Origin: Treponema sp.
GTDB taxonomy: Bacteria > Spirochaetota > Spirochaetia > Treponematales > Treponemataceae
Assembly: GCA_012838745.1 (NCBI GenBank)
Contig: DUOS01000069.1
Location: 1 to 43,226, forward strand
Reading direction: 5' to 3'
DNA: 43,226 nt
Position 1 is the stretch's first letter. Every line of letters starts with the position of its first letter. The position numbers were made by a program, and so were the translations under genes. The notes beneath the pieces are model-generated. The model searched no databases, was not told the origin of the DNA, and worked only from the letters and a program-made list of their open reading frames with translations. Shown here one piece after another: positions 16,616-25,370 of the stretch.

Positions 16616-19080
16616 GTTGCCGTCCTTAAAATATCTGCAAATACACCAGCCGCAGTTACATCCGCACCGGCTCCATACCCATGAATAACCAAAGGTATAG
16701 GTGAATAATATCGGGTTGTAAACACAAAGGCATTGCTACCACCGCGAACTGCTGCAAGCGGCCCATCTTGGGGAACCTCTATGGGGCCAACCTGTGCTTT
16801 TCCATCAGCAATGCTTCCAACAAAACGTAATACTTTTCCTGTCTTTTTTAAAGTTTGTATACGTTCTTCAAACCAAGAATCAAAACTTGGAAGGCGTTCT
16901 AGAAATTCCTCAACACTACCCGAAGTATCAAATTCTTCTGGAATTACTGGAACGCAGTCTACATCCTCAAGCTCTGCATTAATACCAGATTCCCGCGCAA
17001 TAATGAGAGCCTTTCGTGCCACATCCATCCCTGAAAGATCTTCACGAGGGTCAGGTTCGGTAAAACCTTTTGCTCGTGCTTCTGTTACCGCTTGGGAAAA
17101 GGAAATCCCTTCGTCTAAACGGCCAAAAATATAGGAAAGAGAACCAGACATAATACCTTCAAACTGGATAAGTCGATCTCCAGATTTTACCATATTTCGA
17201 AAAGTGTCAATAATAGGAAGCCCCGCCCCCACATTAGTTTCATATAAAAAACGTTTGCGGTTTTTACCTGCGGCCTCCCTAATTTTACGGTAAGAAGCCA
17301 CAGAACCGGAGTTAGCACGTTTATTTGGAGTAACCACGTGAATCCCTGCAGAAAGGATATCAGCATAACGAAGGGGTAAATCTCCGGTAGCAGTGCAGTC
17401 TACAAAGACAGGGTTAAGGGGTTGTTCTGCTCGTACAAAGGATAACATTGCATCCACAGATGAAGGCGTATCTGATTTTTCTAACGCTTCTTTCCAAGAT
17501 TCAAGAGGAAGAGAATCTCGTCCAAAAGACATAACACGTGAATTAGCTATACCGCATACCCGCAGGGCTATATTTGATTTCTCGAGCTCAGCTTGCTGCA
17601 GCCGCACTTGCTCAAGAAGCTTTCCGCCAACCACACCAATTCCAAAAAGAAACAGCTCAATGGTTTGCATAGTATTAAAGAAAAAGCGATGCGCAATTCG
17701 CACAGCCTTGTCGCCATCATCTGCGGAAACAACCGTGCTAATCGACCGTTCAGAAGACCCTTGAGCAATAGCGTGAATATTTATTCCACCGAAAGCGAGA
17801 GCAGAAAAGAAAGTTCCCGCAACTCCCTTGCAGTCAATCATGCCATCACCAACAATGGATACGATAGACATACCAGAATGAACCACTACCTCGTTTACAA
17901 GCTCGTCTTGTATTTCATGTACGAATTCTTCGGAGAGAACATCCTTAATCGTTTTTGCTTCACTTTGGTGAACACAAAAGCTAATGGTAAACTCTGAGCT
18001 TGACTGGGTAATAAGCAAGAGGGAAACACCAGTGCGAGTAACAGCCGAAAAAATCCGAGCAGCAATACCACTGCGGCCCTTAAGACCTGCTCCAGAAACA
18101 CTGATGAGCGAAACACCTGATAGACACGATACACCCCGCACCGGCCCCTGATTAGCACTCTGTTCAATTAAATCTGCCGGAGCGATACGTGTTCCCCGAG
18201 CAGAAGGATTAAAACTGTTTCTACTCCACGTTTCTATGCGACGCGATGCAATAGGAGTTAGGGTTTTGGGATGGAGCACCTTTGATCCAAAAAATGAAAG
18301 CTCCATCGCTTCCTCATAGCTAATATCACTAACTAACACCGCATCAGAAACAATGCGCGGATCTGCCGTGTAAATACCATCAACATCAGACCAAATTTCT
18401 AGCTTCTTTGCGTTGAGCCCCATTGCCATGAGTGCGGCAGAAAAATCCGACCCATTTCTACCGAGCAAGGTAGGCTTACCTGAACGATCAGAGCTAATAA
18501 ATCCTGCAGCTAATAAAACTCTAGCACCAGAATTGCGGTACGGAGTAAAGTTTTCTTCAATTATTTTAAAAGCGGGATCCGCCTCGCGAGCAGGCCCTCC
18601 CTCGGTAATTATTAACTTGCGACTATCGAGCACATCCACATCTTCGCCCAAGGATTTCAGCACTTCTGCAATTATGGGAACAGAAAGGCGTTCGCCCATA
18701 CCGAGAATGCGGCACTCTACGGTTTCTGGACACTCCCCAAAAGCGGCTACAGCAGAAAGGAGCTGCACATATTCTTCGTAAATTGGCTCGAGAATCTTAT
18801 CTACATTTTTTTTTGAGAACGTAGTTTGAGATTTGGCAAGGTCTGAAAGTATTGTAGTATGACGTAGGCGAATCGGATCGATAAAAGAAGAAACATCGAC
18901 AGTCCTGCCATCAGAAAGAGCCCGAGTAATAGTATCTTGGAGCATGTTTGAAACACCCCCAACTGCGGAAACTACGACACCAATACGTGACGAGCGAGCG
19001 CGTTCGCGTATAATAGCAGCAGCGCTGCTCATACGTTCGGCGTTTCCCATAGAAGATCCACCAAATTTCATTACCAACAT
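16609..19080 (-). CDS. thrA: Bifunctional aspartokinase / homoserine dehydrogenase
   Basis: Fused enzyme of 823 aa, the ThrA/MetL length, catalysing the first and third steps from aspartate to homoserine. The kinase starts MLVMKFGGSSMG, and has LLGRNGSDFSAALMA near 205 and WSDVDGIYTADPR near 224. Two ACT-type segments follow at about 310-460 (SVSGAGLKGRSGIAARIF, VSIVGDGMIDCKGVAGTFF). Homoserine dehydrogenase begins near 468 with the nucleotide fold LFLFGIGVVGGKLLEQV, then VDCTATG, VVTPNKRANSG and ETNVGAGLPIIDT. Threonine feedback is likely from the layout, but methionine regulation cannot be excluded. GGTGAGG lies about 5 nt before the ATG. It heads the operon with the DAHP synthase fusion and ilvN. 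Confidence 0.94.
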   Translation of the reverse strand: MLVMKFGGSSMGNAERMSSAAAIIRERARSSRIGVVVSAVGGVSNMLQDTITRALSDGRTVDVSSFIDPIRLRHTTILSDLAKSQTTFSKKNVDKILEPIYEEYVQLLSAVAAFGECPETVECRILGMGERLSVPIIAEVLKSLGEDVDVLDSRKLIITEGGPAREADPAFKIIEENFTPYRNSGARVLLAAGFISSDRSGKPTLLGRNGSDFSAALMAMGLNAKKLEIWSDVDGIYTADPRIVSDAVLVSDISYEEAMELSFFGSKVLHPKTLTPIASRRIETWSRNSFNPSARGTRIAPADLIEQSANQGPVRGVSCLSGVSLISVSGAGLKGRSGIAARIFSAVTRTGVSLLLITQSSSEFTISFCVHQSEAKTIKDVLSEEFVHEIQDELVNEVVVHSGMSIVSIVGDGMIDCKGVAGTFFSALAFGGINIHAIAQGSSERSISTVVSADDGDKAVRIAHRFFFNTMQTIELFLFGIGVVGGKLLEQVRLQQAELEKSNIALRVCGIANSRVMSFGRDSLPLESWKEALEKSDTPSSVDAMLSFVRAEQPLNPVFVDCTATGDLPLRYADILSAGIHVVTPNKRANSGSVASYRKIREAAGKNRKRFLYETNVGAGLPIIDTFRNMVKSGDRLIQFEGIMSGSLSYIFGRLDEGISFSQAVTEARAKGFTEPDPREDLSGMDVARKALIIARESGINAELEDVDCVPVIPEEFDTSGSVEEFLERLPSFDSWFEERIQTLKKTGKVLRFVGSIADGKAQVGPIEVPQDGPLAAVRGGSNAFVFTTRYYSPIPLVIHGYGAGADVTAAGVFADILRTATW

Positions 19081-19191
19081 ACAAACCTCACCAATAATTA
19101 ATTCTACAATAACTAATTTCTCATGGATACTCTAGTAGTTCTTGCATATTTATACAGTGTTTTTGTACTTTTTATGCATAACAACCCGTTA

Positions 19192-19220
19192 TTGTGAGCT
19201 CCGCGCAGTTGTGCTACACT
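19192..19220 (+). promoter_or_regulatory. Candidate leaderless promoter of the CorC-like gene
   Basis: TTGTGA (19192-19197), 17 bp, TACACT (19215-19220), then 6 nt to the ATG at 19227. There is no Shine-Dalgarno sequence. The same TACACT -10 is used in front of icd and the PlsC-like gene. Confidence 0.6.
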
Positions 19221-19226
19221 CAAATT

Positions 19227-20030
19227 ATGGAACCAAGTAGGTTAAACCCCTTTTCATTTACAAAAAAATGGCGCCCTGAAGACACTGCGGTAGAACCAGA
19301 AGGAATCTTCCTGCCTGCATACCGAAAACTTGGGGCATCAATGACCCATCGAGCCGATATTATATGGATAAACACCTCGATGAAAAAAGAAAACATTCGT
19401 GATTTGATTGTGGCGCATCCAGAGTTTTCGTGGTTTCCTGTTTGCGCCGGAACAGTTGATTCCATCGTTGGAGTACTTTCTGCACGTAAGTTTCTTGAAT
19501 CATTACTCTCCCCAGAATGGTGCGGACTCAAGGCACTAGTTACAAAGCCGGTCTACCTTCCTGAAACAGTTACCCTCGTAAAAACATTAAGTGCCCTTGC
19601 AAATGCAAAAAGCGACTTAGCATTTATAATAGACGAATACGGGGGTATAGAGGGAATCATAACCCGAAATGGTATTGTGCGAGAACTTATCGAAGAAGCA
19701 TGCGATGATTTTTTAGATGACGATCCCGATATATTTCGACGCGAAGATGGATCGTATCTCGTCGGGGGCCATATCCGTATGGATGAACTCACAGAAATAT
19801 TTGATTTTCCCGATGCTAAAGAAAACGGGCATGAATACTATACCCTTGCTGGTTATCTTCTTTCGTTAAACGGTAGCATCCCAAAAACTGGCGACCACAT
19901 TATGGCAAGCTCCTATCACTTTGAAATTGTAGATATGGATGCTCACCGTATAGACAAGGTTTTGATTACGCACGAAGAGGACGCCAATCAATCAGCCGAA
20001 ACAATGAAGAAACAAGAGCCAAACCAGTAG
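19227..20030 (+). CDS. CorC/TlyC-like CBS-pair protein without a membrane domain
   Basis: Soluble protein of 267 aa. SMTHRADIIWINTSM near residue 39 resembles the MTPRxDIxxL start of the CBS pair in CorC/HlyC proteins. The two CBS motifs run to about 155 (FPVCAGTVDSIVGVLSARKFL and AFIIDEYGGIEGIITRNGIVRELI). The C-terminal domain, about 170-255, is the CorC_HlyC transporter-associated domain (SYLVGGHIRMDELTEIFDF, YYTLAGYLLSLNGSIPKTGD, FEIVDMDAHRIDKVLI). The DUF21/CNNM membrane part of full-length relatives is missing, as in CorC and spirochaetal TlyC. A role in cation efflux or adenosine-nucleotide sensing is family inference. I chose the ATG at 19227, because a GTG at 19194 would lie inside the promoter. 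Its last 65 bp overlap thrE on the other strand. Confidence 0.85.
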   Translation: MEPSRLNPFSFTKKWRPEDTAVEPEGIFLPAYRKLGASMTHRADIIWINTSMKKENIRDLIVAHPEFSWFPVCAGTVDSIVGVLSARKFLESLLSPEWCGLKALVTKPVYLPETVTLVKTLSALANAKSDLAFIIDEYGGIEGIITRNGIVRELIEEACDDFLDDDPDIFRREDGSYLVGGHIRMDELTEIFDFPDAKENGHEYYTLAGYLLSLNGSIPKTGDHIMASSYHFEIVDMDAHRIDKVLITHEEDANQSAETMKKQEPNQ

Positions 20031-21213
20031 CTATAGCAAATGCGGCACTCAGAGTCGCAAAACCTGTTGCCGAGGCGGCCACGCCATCTCCCCAAACCGA
20101 AAACAGCATTGTTTCATACATCCCACCACCAGGAACAAGGGGAATAATACCAGGTATAATATATACCGTTGCTGGCTTTCCAAAGATTCTCGAAGCTAAC
20201 TCAGAACATAACCCCACACAGGCGGCTCCAGCAAAACATCCCGCTGCCGGCTCTGCTGTACTATTTATTACCAATAAATAAACAATCCAGCCAAAAGCAC
20301 CAAACAAAGCAGCCCACACTATATCTCGGCGCAATGAGTGATAAAAATATGCAAAAGAACCAGCCGCAAAAAAAGCGAGAAAAAAAGCAGGAAGCATTTC
20401 AGGTTGTACAAGGATTGCAGTCGTATACGCGGCTTCAATGGGAAACAATACCAATCCGAACGCCGCTCCAATTGAAAGAGCCGCCGCAACCACAAAGGCT
20501 TCGAGAAGGCGAGCAGAACCTGCAACTAAATCTCCAGCAATAATATCACGGATTGCATTTACAATCGCAACACCGGGAACTAAAGCCATTAGAACGGCAA
20601 TACTCACATTACCCGAAGAAGAAAGAAAACCAACGGAAACTGCAAGCCCTGAAAACAAGGAAATTACAGCGCCGCCCGTAACTGCAGAAACAAAAGAAGA
20701 GGGGGAAAACGGGGCTATCATAAAAAGAACTGAACGCATGAGTGCACCCAGTAAAAAAGCAAAGGCTGCTTCGAGCAAAGACCCTCTAAATAACAGAGAA
20801 AAACAAAAACAAGAAAATGCCGTAGTAAGAATAATCCAAAACGAGGAAGATACCGATGCGTTTCTAATACGACACAACAGGGCCGCAACTTGAGAAAGAG
20901 AACGGGTCGTTGGTTTATCTCTCAAACGGCGGGCGAGTTCGTTTACCCGAGCGATTCCACCAAGGTTAATTGTTCGTTCGGTAACCCGCTGAATGCGGGT
21001 GTGGCTCTGCCCAGAAGTATCTGAACACGTAAGCATAACCACGGTAGGAGTAACAAAGGCAGAAGCACTGCGAGCACCCAAGGAAGAAGCAATCGAAATC
21101 ATTGCAGCTTCACTCCGATACGTTTCTCCACCGTTTTTAAGAATCAGCATACCGGATTCAAGTGCAATATCGAGAATTTCATCAACCGTTGTGCTTGCTC
21201 TATGTTTATCCAT
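19966..21213 (-). CDS. thrE: ThrE-type threonine/serine exporter
   Basis: Inner-membrane exporter of 415 aa. The N-terminal third is the soluble ThrE (DUF1212) domain: ILDIALESGMLILKNGGETYRSEAAMISIASSLG at 13-46, then VTPTVVMLTCSD. From about residue 125 there are some ten hydrophobic helices, and the C-terminal ThrE_2-like part carries VYIIPGIIPLVPGGGMYETML near 355-375. In Corynebacterium ThrE exports threonine and serine. The full fusion of both halves is as in that protein. Co-location with thrA supports an overflow role, though it is a separate unit. It has its own leaderless-type promoter. The 3' end overlaps the CorC-like gene on the opposite strand by 65 bp, so the last 21 residues are antisense-coded. 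Confidence 0.88.
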   Translation of the reverse strand: MDKHRASTTVDEILDIALESGMLILKNGGETYRSEAAMISIASSLGARSASAFVTPTVVMLTCSDTSGQSHTRIQRVTERTINLGGIARVNELARRLRDKPTTRSLSQVAALLCRIRNASVSSSFWIILTTAFSCFCFSLLFRGSLLEAAFAFLLGALMRSVLFMIAPFSPSSFVSAVTGGAVISLFSGLAVSVGFLSSSGNVSIAVLMALVPGVAIVNAIRDIIAGDLVAGSARLLEAFVVAAALSIGAAFGLVLFPIEAAYTTAILVQPEMLPAFFLAFFAAGSFAYFYHSLRRDIVWAALFGAFGWIVYLLVINSTAEPAAGCFAGAACVGLCSELASRIFGKPATVYIIPGIIPLVPGGGMYETMLFSVWGDGVAASATGFATLSAAFAIATGLALVSSLFRLIDWRPLRA

Positions 21214-21219
21214 ACCTTA

Positions 21220-21248
21220 TTTGTACGACTTGCTCGGTTTACGGTCAA
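21220..21248 (-). promoter_or_regulatory. Candidate leaderless promoter of thrE
   Basis: Minus strand: TTGACC (21248-21243), 17 bp, TACAAA (21225-21220), 6 nt, ATG at 21213. The -35 matches the consensus at 5 of 6. An AAGG lies only 1 nt from the ATG, too close to serve as a ribosome site. Confidence 0.6.
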
Positions 21249-21268
21249 GCACGGCAAACCTCACAAGC

Positions 21269-21297
21269 TTGCACCTACCCTTCATTTTTACTACACT
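21269..21297 (+). promoter_or_regulatory. Candidate icd promoter
   Basis: TTGCAC (21269-21274), 17 bp, TACACT (21292-21297). The ATG is 36 nt further on and has an AAGGA site, so this unit has an ordinary short leader. It contrasts with the leaderless genes around it while using the same -10 sequence. Confidence 0.55.
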
Positions 21298-21333
21298 AGA
21301 CAAGATAAAATTATTTGATCTAAGGAACCAATC

Positions 21334-22533
21334 ATGAGCAAAATACAAATGAAAAACGCTATTGCAGAACTCGATGGCGATGAGATGACCCGTGTACTAT
21401 GGGCAGTAATAAAAGAAAAACTCTTGGAACCCTTTATCGAACTTAAAACTGAATACTTCGATTTAGGTCTAAAAGCTCGTGACGATACAAACGATGGTAT
21501 TACCTATGAATCTGCAGCCGCAATAAAACGGCTTGGGGTTGGTGTAAAATGCGCAACCATAACCTCCAACCAAGCGCGCGTGGATGAATACAAACTCAAA
21601 GGACTCACCCCAAGCCCCAACGGAATTATCCGAGCCGAGCTTGATGGAACTGTTTTTCGCACACCCATCCTTCTTAAAAATATTCCTTCCACCGTTTCTT
21701 GCTGGAAACATCCACTCGTTCTCGGGCGTCATGCCTATGGAGACGTCTATAAAAATTCTGAAATGAGTGTTCCAGGGCCAGGCAAGGCAGAACTCGTGTT
21801 TACCGGAGAAGATGGTAAAGAAATCCGCCAAACTATCATGGACATGAAAGGACCGGGAATCCTTCAAGGTATGCATAATCTCGACTCGTCAATTGAAAGT
21901 TTTGCTCGCTCCTGCTTTATTTATGGGCTTGATGAAAAGATGGATGTTTGGTTTGCGGCTAAAGACACTATCTCAAAAACCTATGACGGGCGTTTTAAAG
22001 AAATTTTTCAAAAGATTTACGACGAAGAATACCACGAGGAATATAAGAAAGCCGGTATTGAATATTTTTACACCCTCATCGATGATGCCGTTGCTCGCGT
22101 TATGCGCAACGACGGAGGCTTCCTGTGGGCATGCAAGAACTACGATGGCGATGTAATGAGTGATATGGTTGCCTCAGCATCGGGAAGCCTTGCTATGATG
22201 ACGAGCGTGCTAGTCTCGCCCGGTGGAGTGTTTGAATACGAAGCAGCACACGGAACCGTACAACGCCACTATTACAAATATCTCAAGGGCGAAAAAACTT
22301 CGACTAACCCCGTAGCACTTATTTTCGCATGGACCGGAGCACTCGCAAAACGAGCCGAAATTGATGGAACCCCCGACTTAGCCGGTTTTGCAAAACGACT
22401 TGAAAAAGAAACGTTGGGCCTAATTGAAGATGGCTATATGACCGGTGATCTTTCCCGAATGGCAAATCCTCCAGCAAAAGAAAAGCTTGATTCATGGCAG
22501 TTTATTGACCGCATTGCGGCACGATTGGTATAA
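21334..22533 (+). CDS. icd: NADP-dependent isocitrate dehydrogenase (eukaryote-like type)
   Basis: Oxidises isocitrate to 2-oxoglutarate and so feeds glutamate for the many transaminations of the neighbouring pathways. It has 399 aa, shorter than E. coli Icd and close to the homodimeric eukaryotic/type II enzymes. Motifs: VAELDGDEMTRVLW-like start (IAELDGDEMTRVLWAVIKEKLLEP), TSNQARVDEYKLKGLTPSPNGIIRAELDGTVFRTPI near 86-120 with the substrate-binding Ser and Arg, the catalytic Tyr in FAYGDVYKNS-like HAYGDVYKNS, NYDGDVMSDMVASASGSLAMM near 268-288 with metal-binding Asp, and VFEYEAAHGTVQRHYYKY near 300-318 for NADP. AAGGA lies 7 nt before the ATG. It stands alone and ends 3 nt from the convergent radical SAM gene. 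Confidence 0.95.
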   Translation: MSKIQMKNAIAELDGDEMTRVLWAVIKEKLLEPFIELKTEYFDLGLKARDDTNDGITYESAAAIKRLGVGVKCATITSNQARVDEYKLKGLTPSPNGIIRAELDGTVFRTPILLKNIPSTVSCWKHPLVLGRHAYGDVYKNSEMSVPGPGKAELVFTGEDGKEIRQTIMDMKGPGILQGMHNLDSSIESFARSCFIYGLDEKMDVWFAAKDTISKTYDGRFKEIFQKIYDEEYHEEYKKAGIEYFYTLIDDAVARVMRNDGGFLWACKNYDGDVMSDMVASASGSLAMMTSVLVSPGGVFEYEAAHGTVQRHYYKYLKGEKTSTNPVALIFAWTGALAKRAEIDGTPDLAGFAKRLEKETLGLIEDGYMTGDLSRMANPPAKEKLDSWQFIDRIAARLV

Positions 22534-22536
22534 AGT

Positions 22537-24228
22537 TTAGAGTAACTCAGGACCATCAGGTCCTGGGACTACTCGCAGCTGGCAAGGCTCCATACAAACA
22601 CAATCCACAAATTGAGACAAATCAAGTGCAGCTGAAGAAAAAATATCTTCTGGATGCCAAGAAAGATCTAAACTAGTTTCTTCTCCGTCTGCAAGAGCTC
22701 GAGTCCAAGCACCATTAAGGCGCACAATATCTTGGAGAGCAGGAAACAAAAAGCTCTTACCCGAATCTCTGTATTTCTTTTCAAGAAACTTGAGCTGCAG
22801 GCCTTCGGCTTTGTCGTGTTCAATCGTATCCGTGCTATATACTTTTTCAGACACTAAGAAATCAGAAAATTCAGAAAAGAATCGAGACGCTCGTATCTTA
22901 AGTGGATTAAGTGCCGAAAGAAACCACGACACCGCTCGCCCTTGTGTGTAAAAAATATTAACAGCCTGAGCTATCCGTTCTGCAGCATCAATTTCCTTTG
23001 CAGAAAATGAGGGCGTAGATCGAATGAGATAAGGAGGACGAGGATCATGAGAAAGCTCCAGCAATTCTACCCGTTCAAAAAGATCTGTTCCCGGTAATAC
23101 CGCAAGCCGAAATATTTCAAGATTATTGGGATAGAGTTGAATCGCATAGTCAACCGATTTCATAAAGCCTTTGAGGTTATCTCCGGGTAATCCATACATG
23201 AGATCAAAGCCAAAAACGACACCTGCATTATTAAGTAACGTAACACCGGAAGAAAACTTTTTAAAATTTACCGGGCGATTTACTAAGGCAAGTGCCGCTT
23301 CATTAGTGCTTTGCAGCCCAATTTGCAGAGAACAGGGAATATGCGAAAATGCATCAACTAGTTTCTTGTCGAGTAGTTCTGCCCGTATTTCAAAATTAAA
23401 ATAAATATCTGGAGCGGATTTTTTAATCATGTACAACAGAGAAAGCGCTCGTTCTCGAGATGCATTATAGGTGGGATCAAGTACAAATACTCGTTCTATT
23501 CCCTGCTGGGAAAAAAAAGCAAGTTCTTTTTCAAGACGTTCTAAAGGAACAGACCGAACTTTTTTTTCGCCTCGAGATTCATAACAGTAGGCACAAGAAT
23601 AGGGGCAACCTCGCGAAAGCTCCCATAAGGCACCTTTACCATCTCGTACAGCCGTAACTAAATTAAGGGTACCATCGAGCCAAGGAGACGCGAGACTATC
23701 AAGATTTTCTGGTCCGGTTCGTTCTCCAGACACATAGGGCACCCCGGCTATCCATGAAGAAATAAGGGATTGAGAAATACCTTCGCCCTCTCCGCGTATG
23801 CAGTAATCGAAAGAAGGTAATATAGTTTTCCGAGCCGTTATTTCTGGGCCGCCAACAAAGGTAAAAATACCCGGCAAAAGCTTTTTAAGCTCAGCGGCTG
23901 CAGATTCTAGAATACAGCGATTCCATATATACATAGAAAAACCCACTGCAAATGATGCGGGTGGAATATTTGAATCAGCAGCTATCTTTGCAAGACGCGC
24001 TGCAATAATGATACCCGCTTGCTCAGGAGAAACCGCCGCAATTTCGGGATCATCTAAGGAAAATGCTTCCAACTGTATTGTGGCAGAACGGGTAATACTG
24101 GGATCATGATTCAATGCACTAACAATACAGGCAGCGCCAAGCGGAACTGCCTGAAAAGAATTATCTGCGTTAAGCGCGGTGATAATTACGAGTCGACTCA
24201 AAGCAGCGGGATTCCTGCTTTTTCGCAT
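22537..24228 (-). CDS. B12-binding-domain radical SAM protein of unknown substrate
   Basis: Protein of 563 aa. Residues about 10-165 resemble a cobalamin-binding Rossmann-like domain (LVIITALNADNSFQAVPLGAACIVSAL, FVGGPEITARKTILPSFDYCIRGEGE), but without a DxHxxG motif for a base-off ligand. The radical SAM core starts at about residue 207 with LSRGCPYSCAYCYES, the CxxxCxxC cluster motif, and continues to about 400 (YGLPGDNLKGFMKSVDY). The last 160 residues resemble DUF4080, often found in such proteins. The first ATG (24228) is inside asnA by 31 bp. A TTG overlapping the asnA stop, about 27 nt later, is an alternative with AGGA ahead of it. It follows asnA on the same strand. The reaction is unknown; methylation or tRNA/thioether modification are possibilities only. 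Confidence 0.82.
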   Translation of the reverse strand: MRKSRNPAALSRLVIITALNADNSFQAVPLGAACIVSALNHDPSITRSATIQLEAFSLDDPEIAAVSPEQAGIIIAARLAKIAADSNIPPASFAVGFSMYIWNRCILESAAAELKKLLPGIFTFVGGPEITARKTILPSFDYCIRGEGEGISQSLISSWIAGVPYVSGERTGPENLDSLASPWLDGTLNLVTAVRDGKGALWELSRGCPYSCAYCYESRGEKKVRSVPLERLEKELAFFSQQGIERVFVLDPTYNASRERALSLLYMIKKSAPDIYFNFEIRAELLDKKLVDAFSHIPCSLQIGLQSTNEAALALVNRPVNFKKFSSGVTLLNNAGVVFGFDLMYGLPGDNLKGFMKSVDYAIQLYPNNLEIFRLAVLPGTDLFERVELLELSHDPRPPYLIRSTPSFSAKEIDAAERIAQAVNIFYTQGRAVSWFLSALNPLKIRASRFFSEFSDFLVSEKVYSTDTIEHDKAEGLQLKFLEKKYRDSGKSFLFPALQDIVRLNGAWTRALADGEETSLDLSWHPEDIFSSAALDLSQFVDCVCMEPCQLRVVPGPDGPELL

Positions 24229-25235
24229 GAGTCAATCATCTCTTGCGGCCAAACAGAAACCTGAGTTTCTCCAATATGGGCTTTTCGCAAGAAAAACATA
24301 CATAACCTTGACTGTCCAATACCACCGCCAATTGTCTGCATCAATGTATTATTTAATAGTTTTTTATGAAAATACAATTCCCCACGTTCAGGACATTCCC
24401 GAAAGTTTAACTGTTCTTGCAAGGAAGCAGGATTTACACGAATGCCCATAGAAGATAGTTCCAATGCCTGATCAAGCACTCCATTCCATACGAGCAAGTC
24501 TCCATTGAGACCATGTTTTCCGTCTTCAGTTTCTGTAATCCAGTCATCGTAGTCGGGTGCACGACCATCATGAAGCGTTCCGTCTGGCAGGGTATATCCA
24601 ATTCCAATAATAAAAACAGCACCATATTCTTTCACCGCTTCCCATTCCCGGTCTTTAGCGGAAAGGTCGGGATATCGGAGATATAAATCTTCCGCATGGA
24701 TAAAAGTAATATCCTCCGGCAAAATTGGTTCAATTTGTGGATAATTGTCATAAATGAAAAACTCAGTACGTTTAAGACAACGATAAATCCGATACACTAT
24801 ATCTTTAAGAAAAGGAAGGGTGCGGTCGGCTTCTTTCATAGCAATTTCCCAGTCCCACTGATCCACATACAAAGAATGAATATTATCTAAATCATCATCA
24901 GCACGTATTGCGTTCATGTCAGTATAAATTCCAAAGCCTTGTTTGCAACCAATATCAGTAACTTTGAGCCGTTTCCATTTAGCGAGTGAGTGGACAATCT
25001 CAAGTTCCTGATCGTTCATATTCTTTACAGGAAATCGAACAGGACGTTCCACACCACTAAGATCATCGTTGATTCCTTTGCCTCTTTGGACAAATAGCGG
25101 GGCGGTAACTCTGGTCAAATTAAGTTCTGTAGAAAGTGAAAGTTGGAAAAAATCTTTGATGCGTACGATAGCCTGCTCAGTTTCCTTAACCCCAAGAATG
25201 GGGGAATACCCTGCAGGAAGTAAAACGTGTGTCAT
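24198..25235 (-). CDS. asnA: Aspartate-ammonia ligase (asparagine synthetase A)
   Basis: ATP-dependent, ammonia-using asparagine synthetase, a class II aminoacyl-tRNA-synthetase-like fold. It has 345 aa from the start I choose. Motifs: LSTELNLTRVTAPLFVQRGKGINDDLSGVERPVRFPVKN near 30-70, LAKWKRLKV, GIYTDMNAIRADDDLDNIHSLYVDQWDWE near 100-128, and GGGIGQSRLCMFFLRKAHIGETQVSVWP near the C-terminus, which is motif 3. The ATG ending at 25235 has GAGG about 8 nt upstream. A longer reading from 25253 adds six residues without a ribosome site. AsnA is narrow in distribution and is known in spirochaetes, which fits the host guess. The downstream radical SAM gene overlaps its end. Confidence 0.93.
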   Translation of the reverse strand: MTHVLLPAGYSPILGVKETEQAIVRIKDFFQLSLSTELNLTRVTAPLFVQRGKGINDDLSGVERPVRFPVKNMNDQELEIVHSLAKWKRLKVTDIGCKQGFGIYTDMNAIRADDDLDNIHSLYVDQWDWEIAMKEADRTLPFLKDIVYRIYRCLKRTEFFIYDNYPQIEPILPEDITFIHAEDLYLRYPDLSAKDREWEAVKEYGAVFIIGIGYTLPDGTLHDGRAPDYDDWITETEDGKHGLNGDLLVWNGVLDQALELSSMGIRVNPASLQEQLNFRECPERGELYFHKKLLNNTLMQTIGGGIGQSRLCMFFLRKAHIGETQVSVWPQEMIDSCEKAGIPLL

Positions 25236-25335
25236 AGAAAACCTCTTTGCCATTATATGGTAAATCGCAGTTATTTTAGCGTACTACTGCGCATGGCGTC
25301 CAGTACCAATAAAAACGGCAACAGTAAATACCGGC

Positions 25336-25364
25336 TTGCGTAATTTACGTCTCAGAATTACACT
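25336..25364 (+). promoter_or_regulatory. Candidate leaderless promoter of the PlsC-like gene
   Basis: TTGCGT (25336-25341), 17 bp, TACACT (25359-25364), 6 nt, ATG at 25371. There is no Shine-Dalgarno sequence. Confidence 0.55.
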
Positions 25365-25370
25365 AACCCC

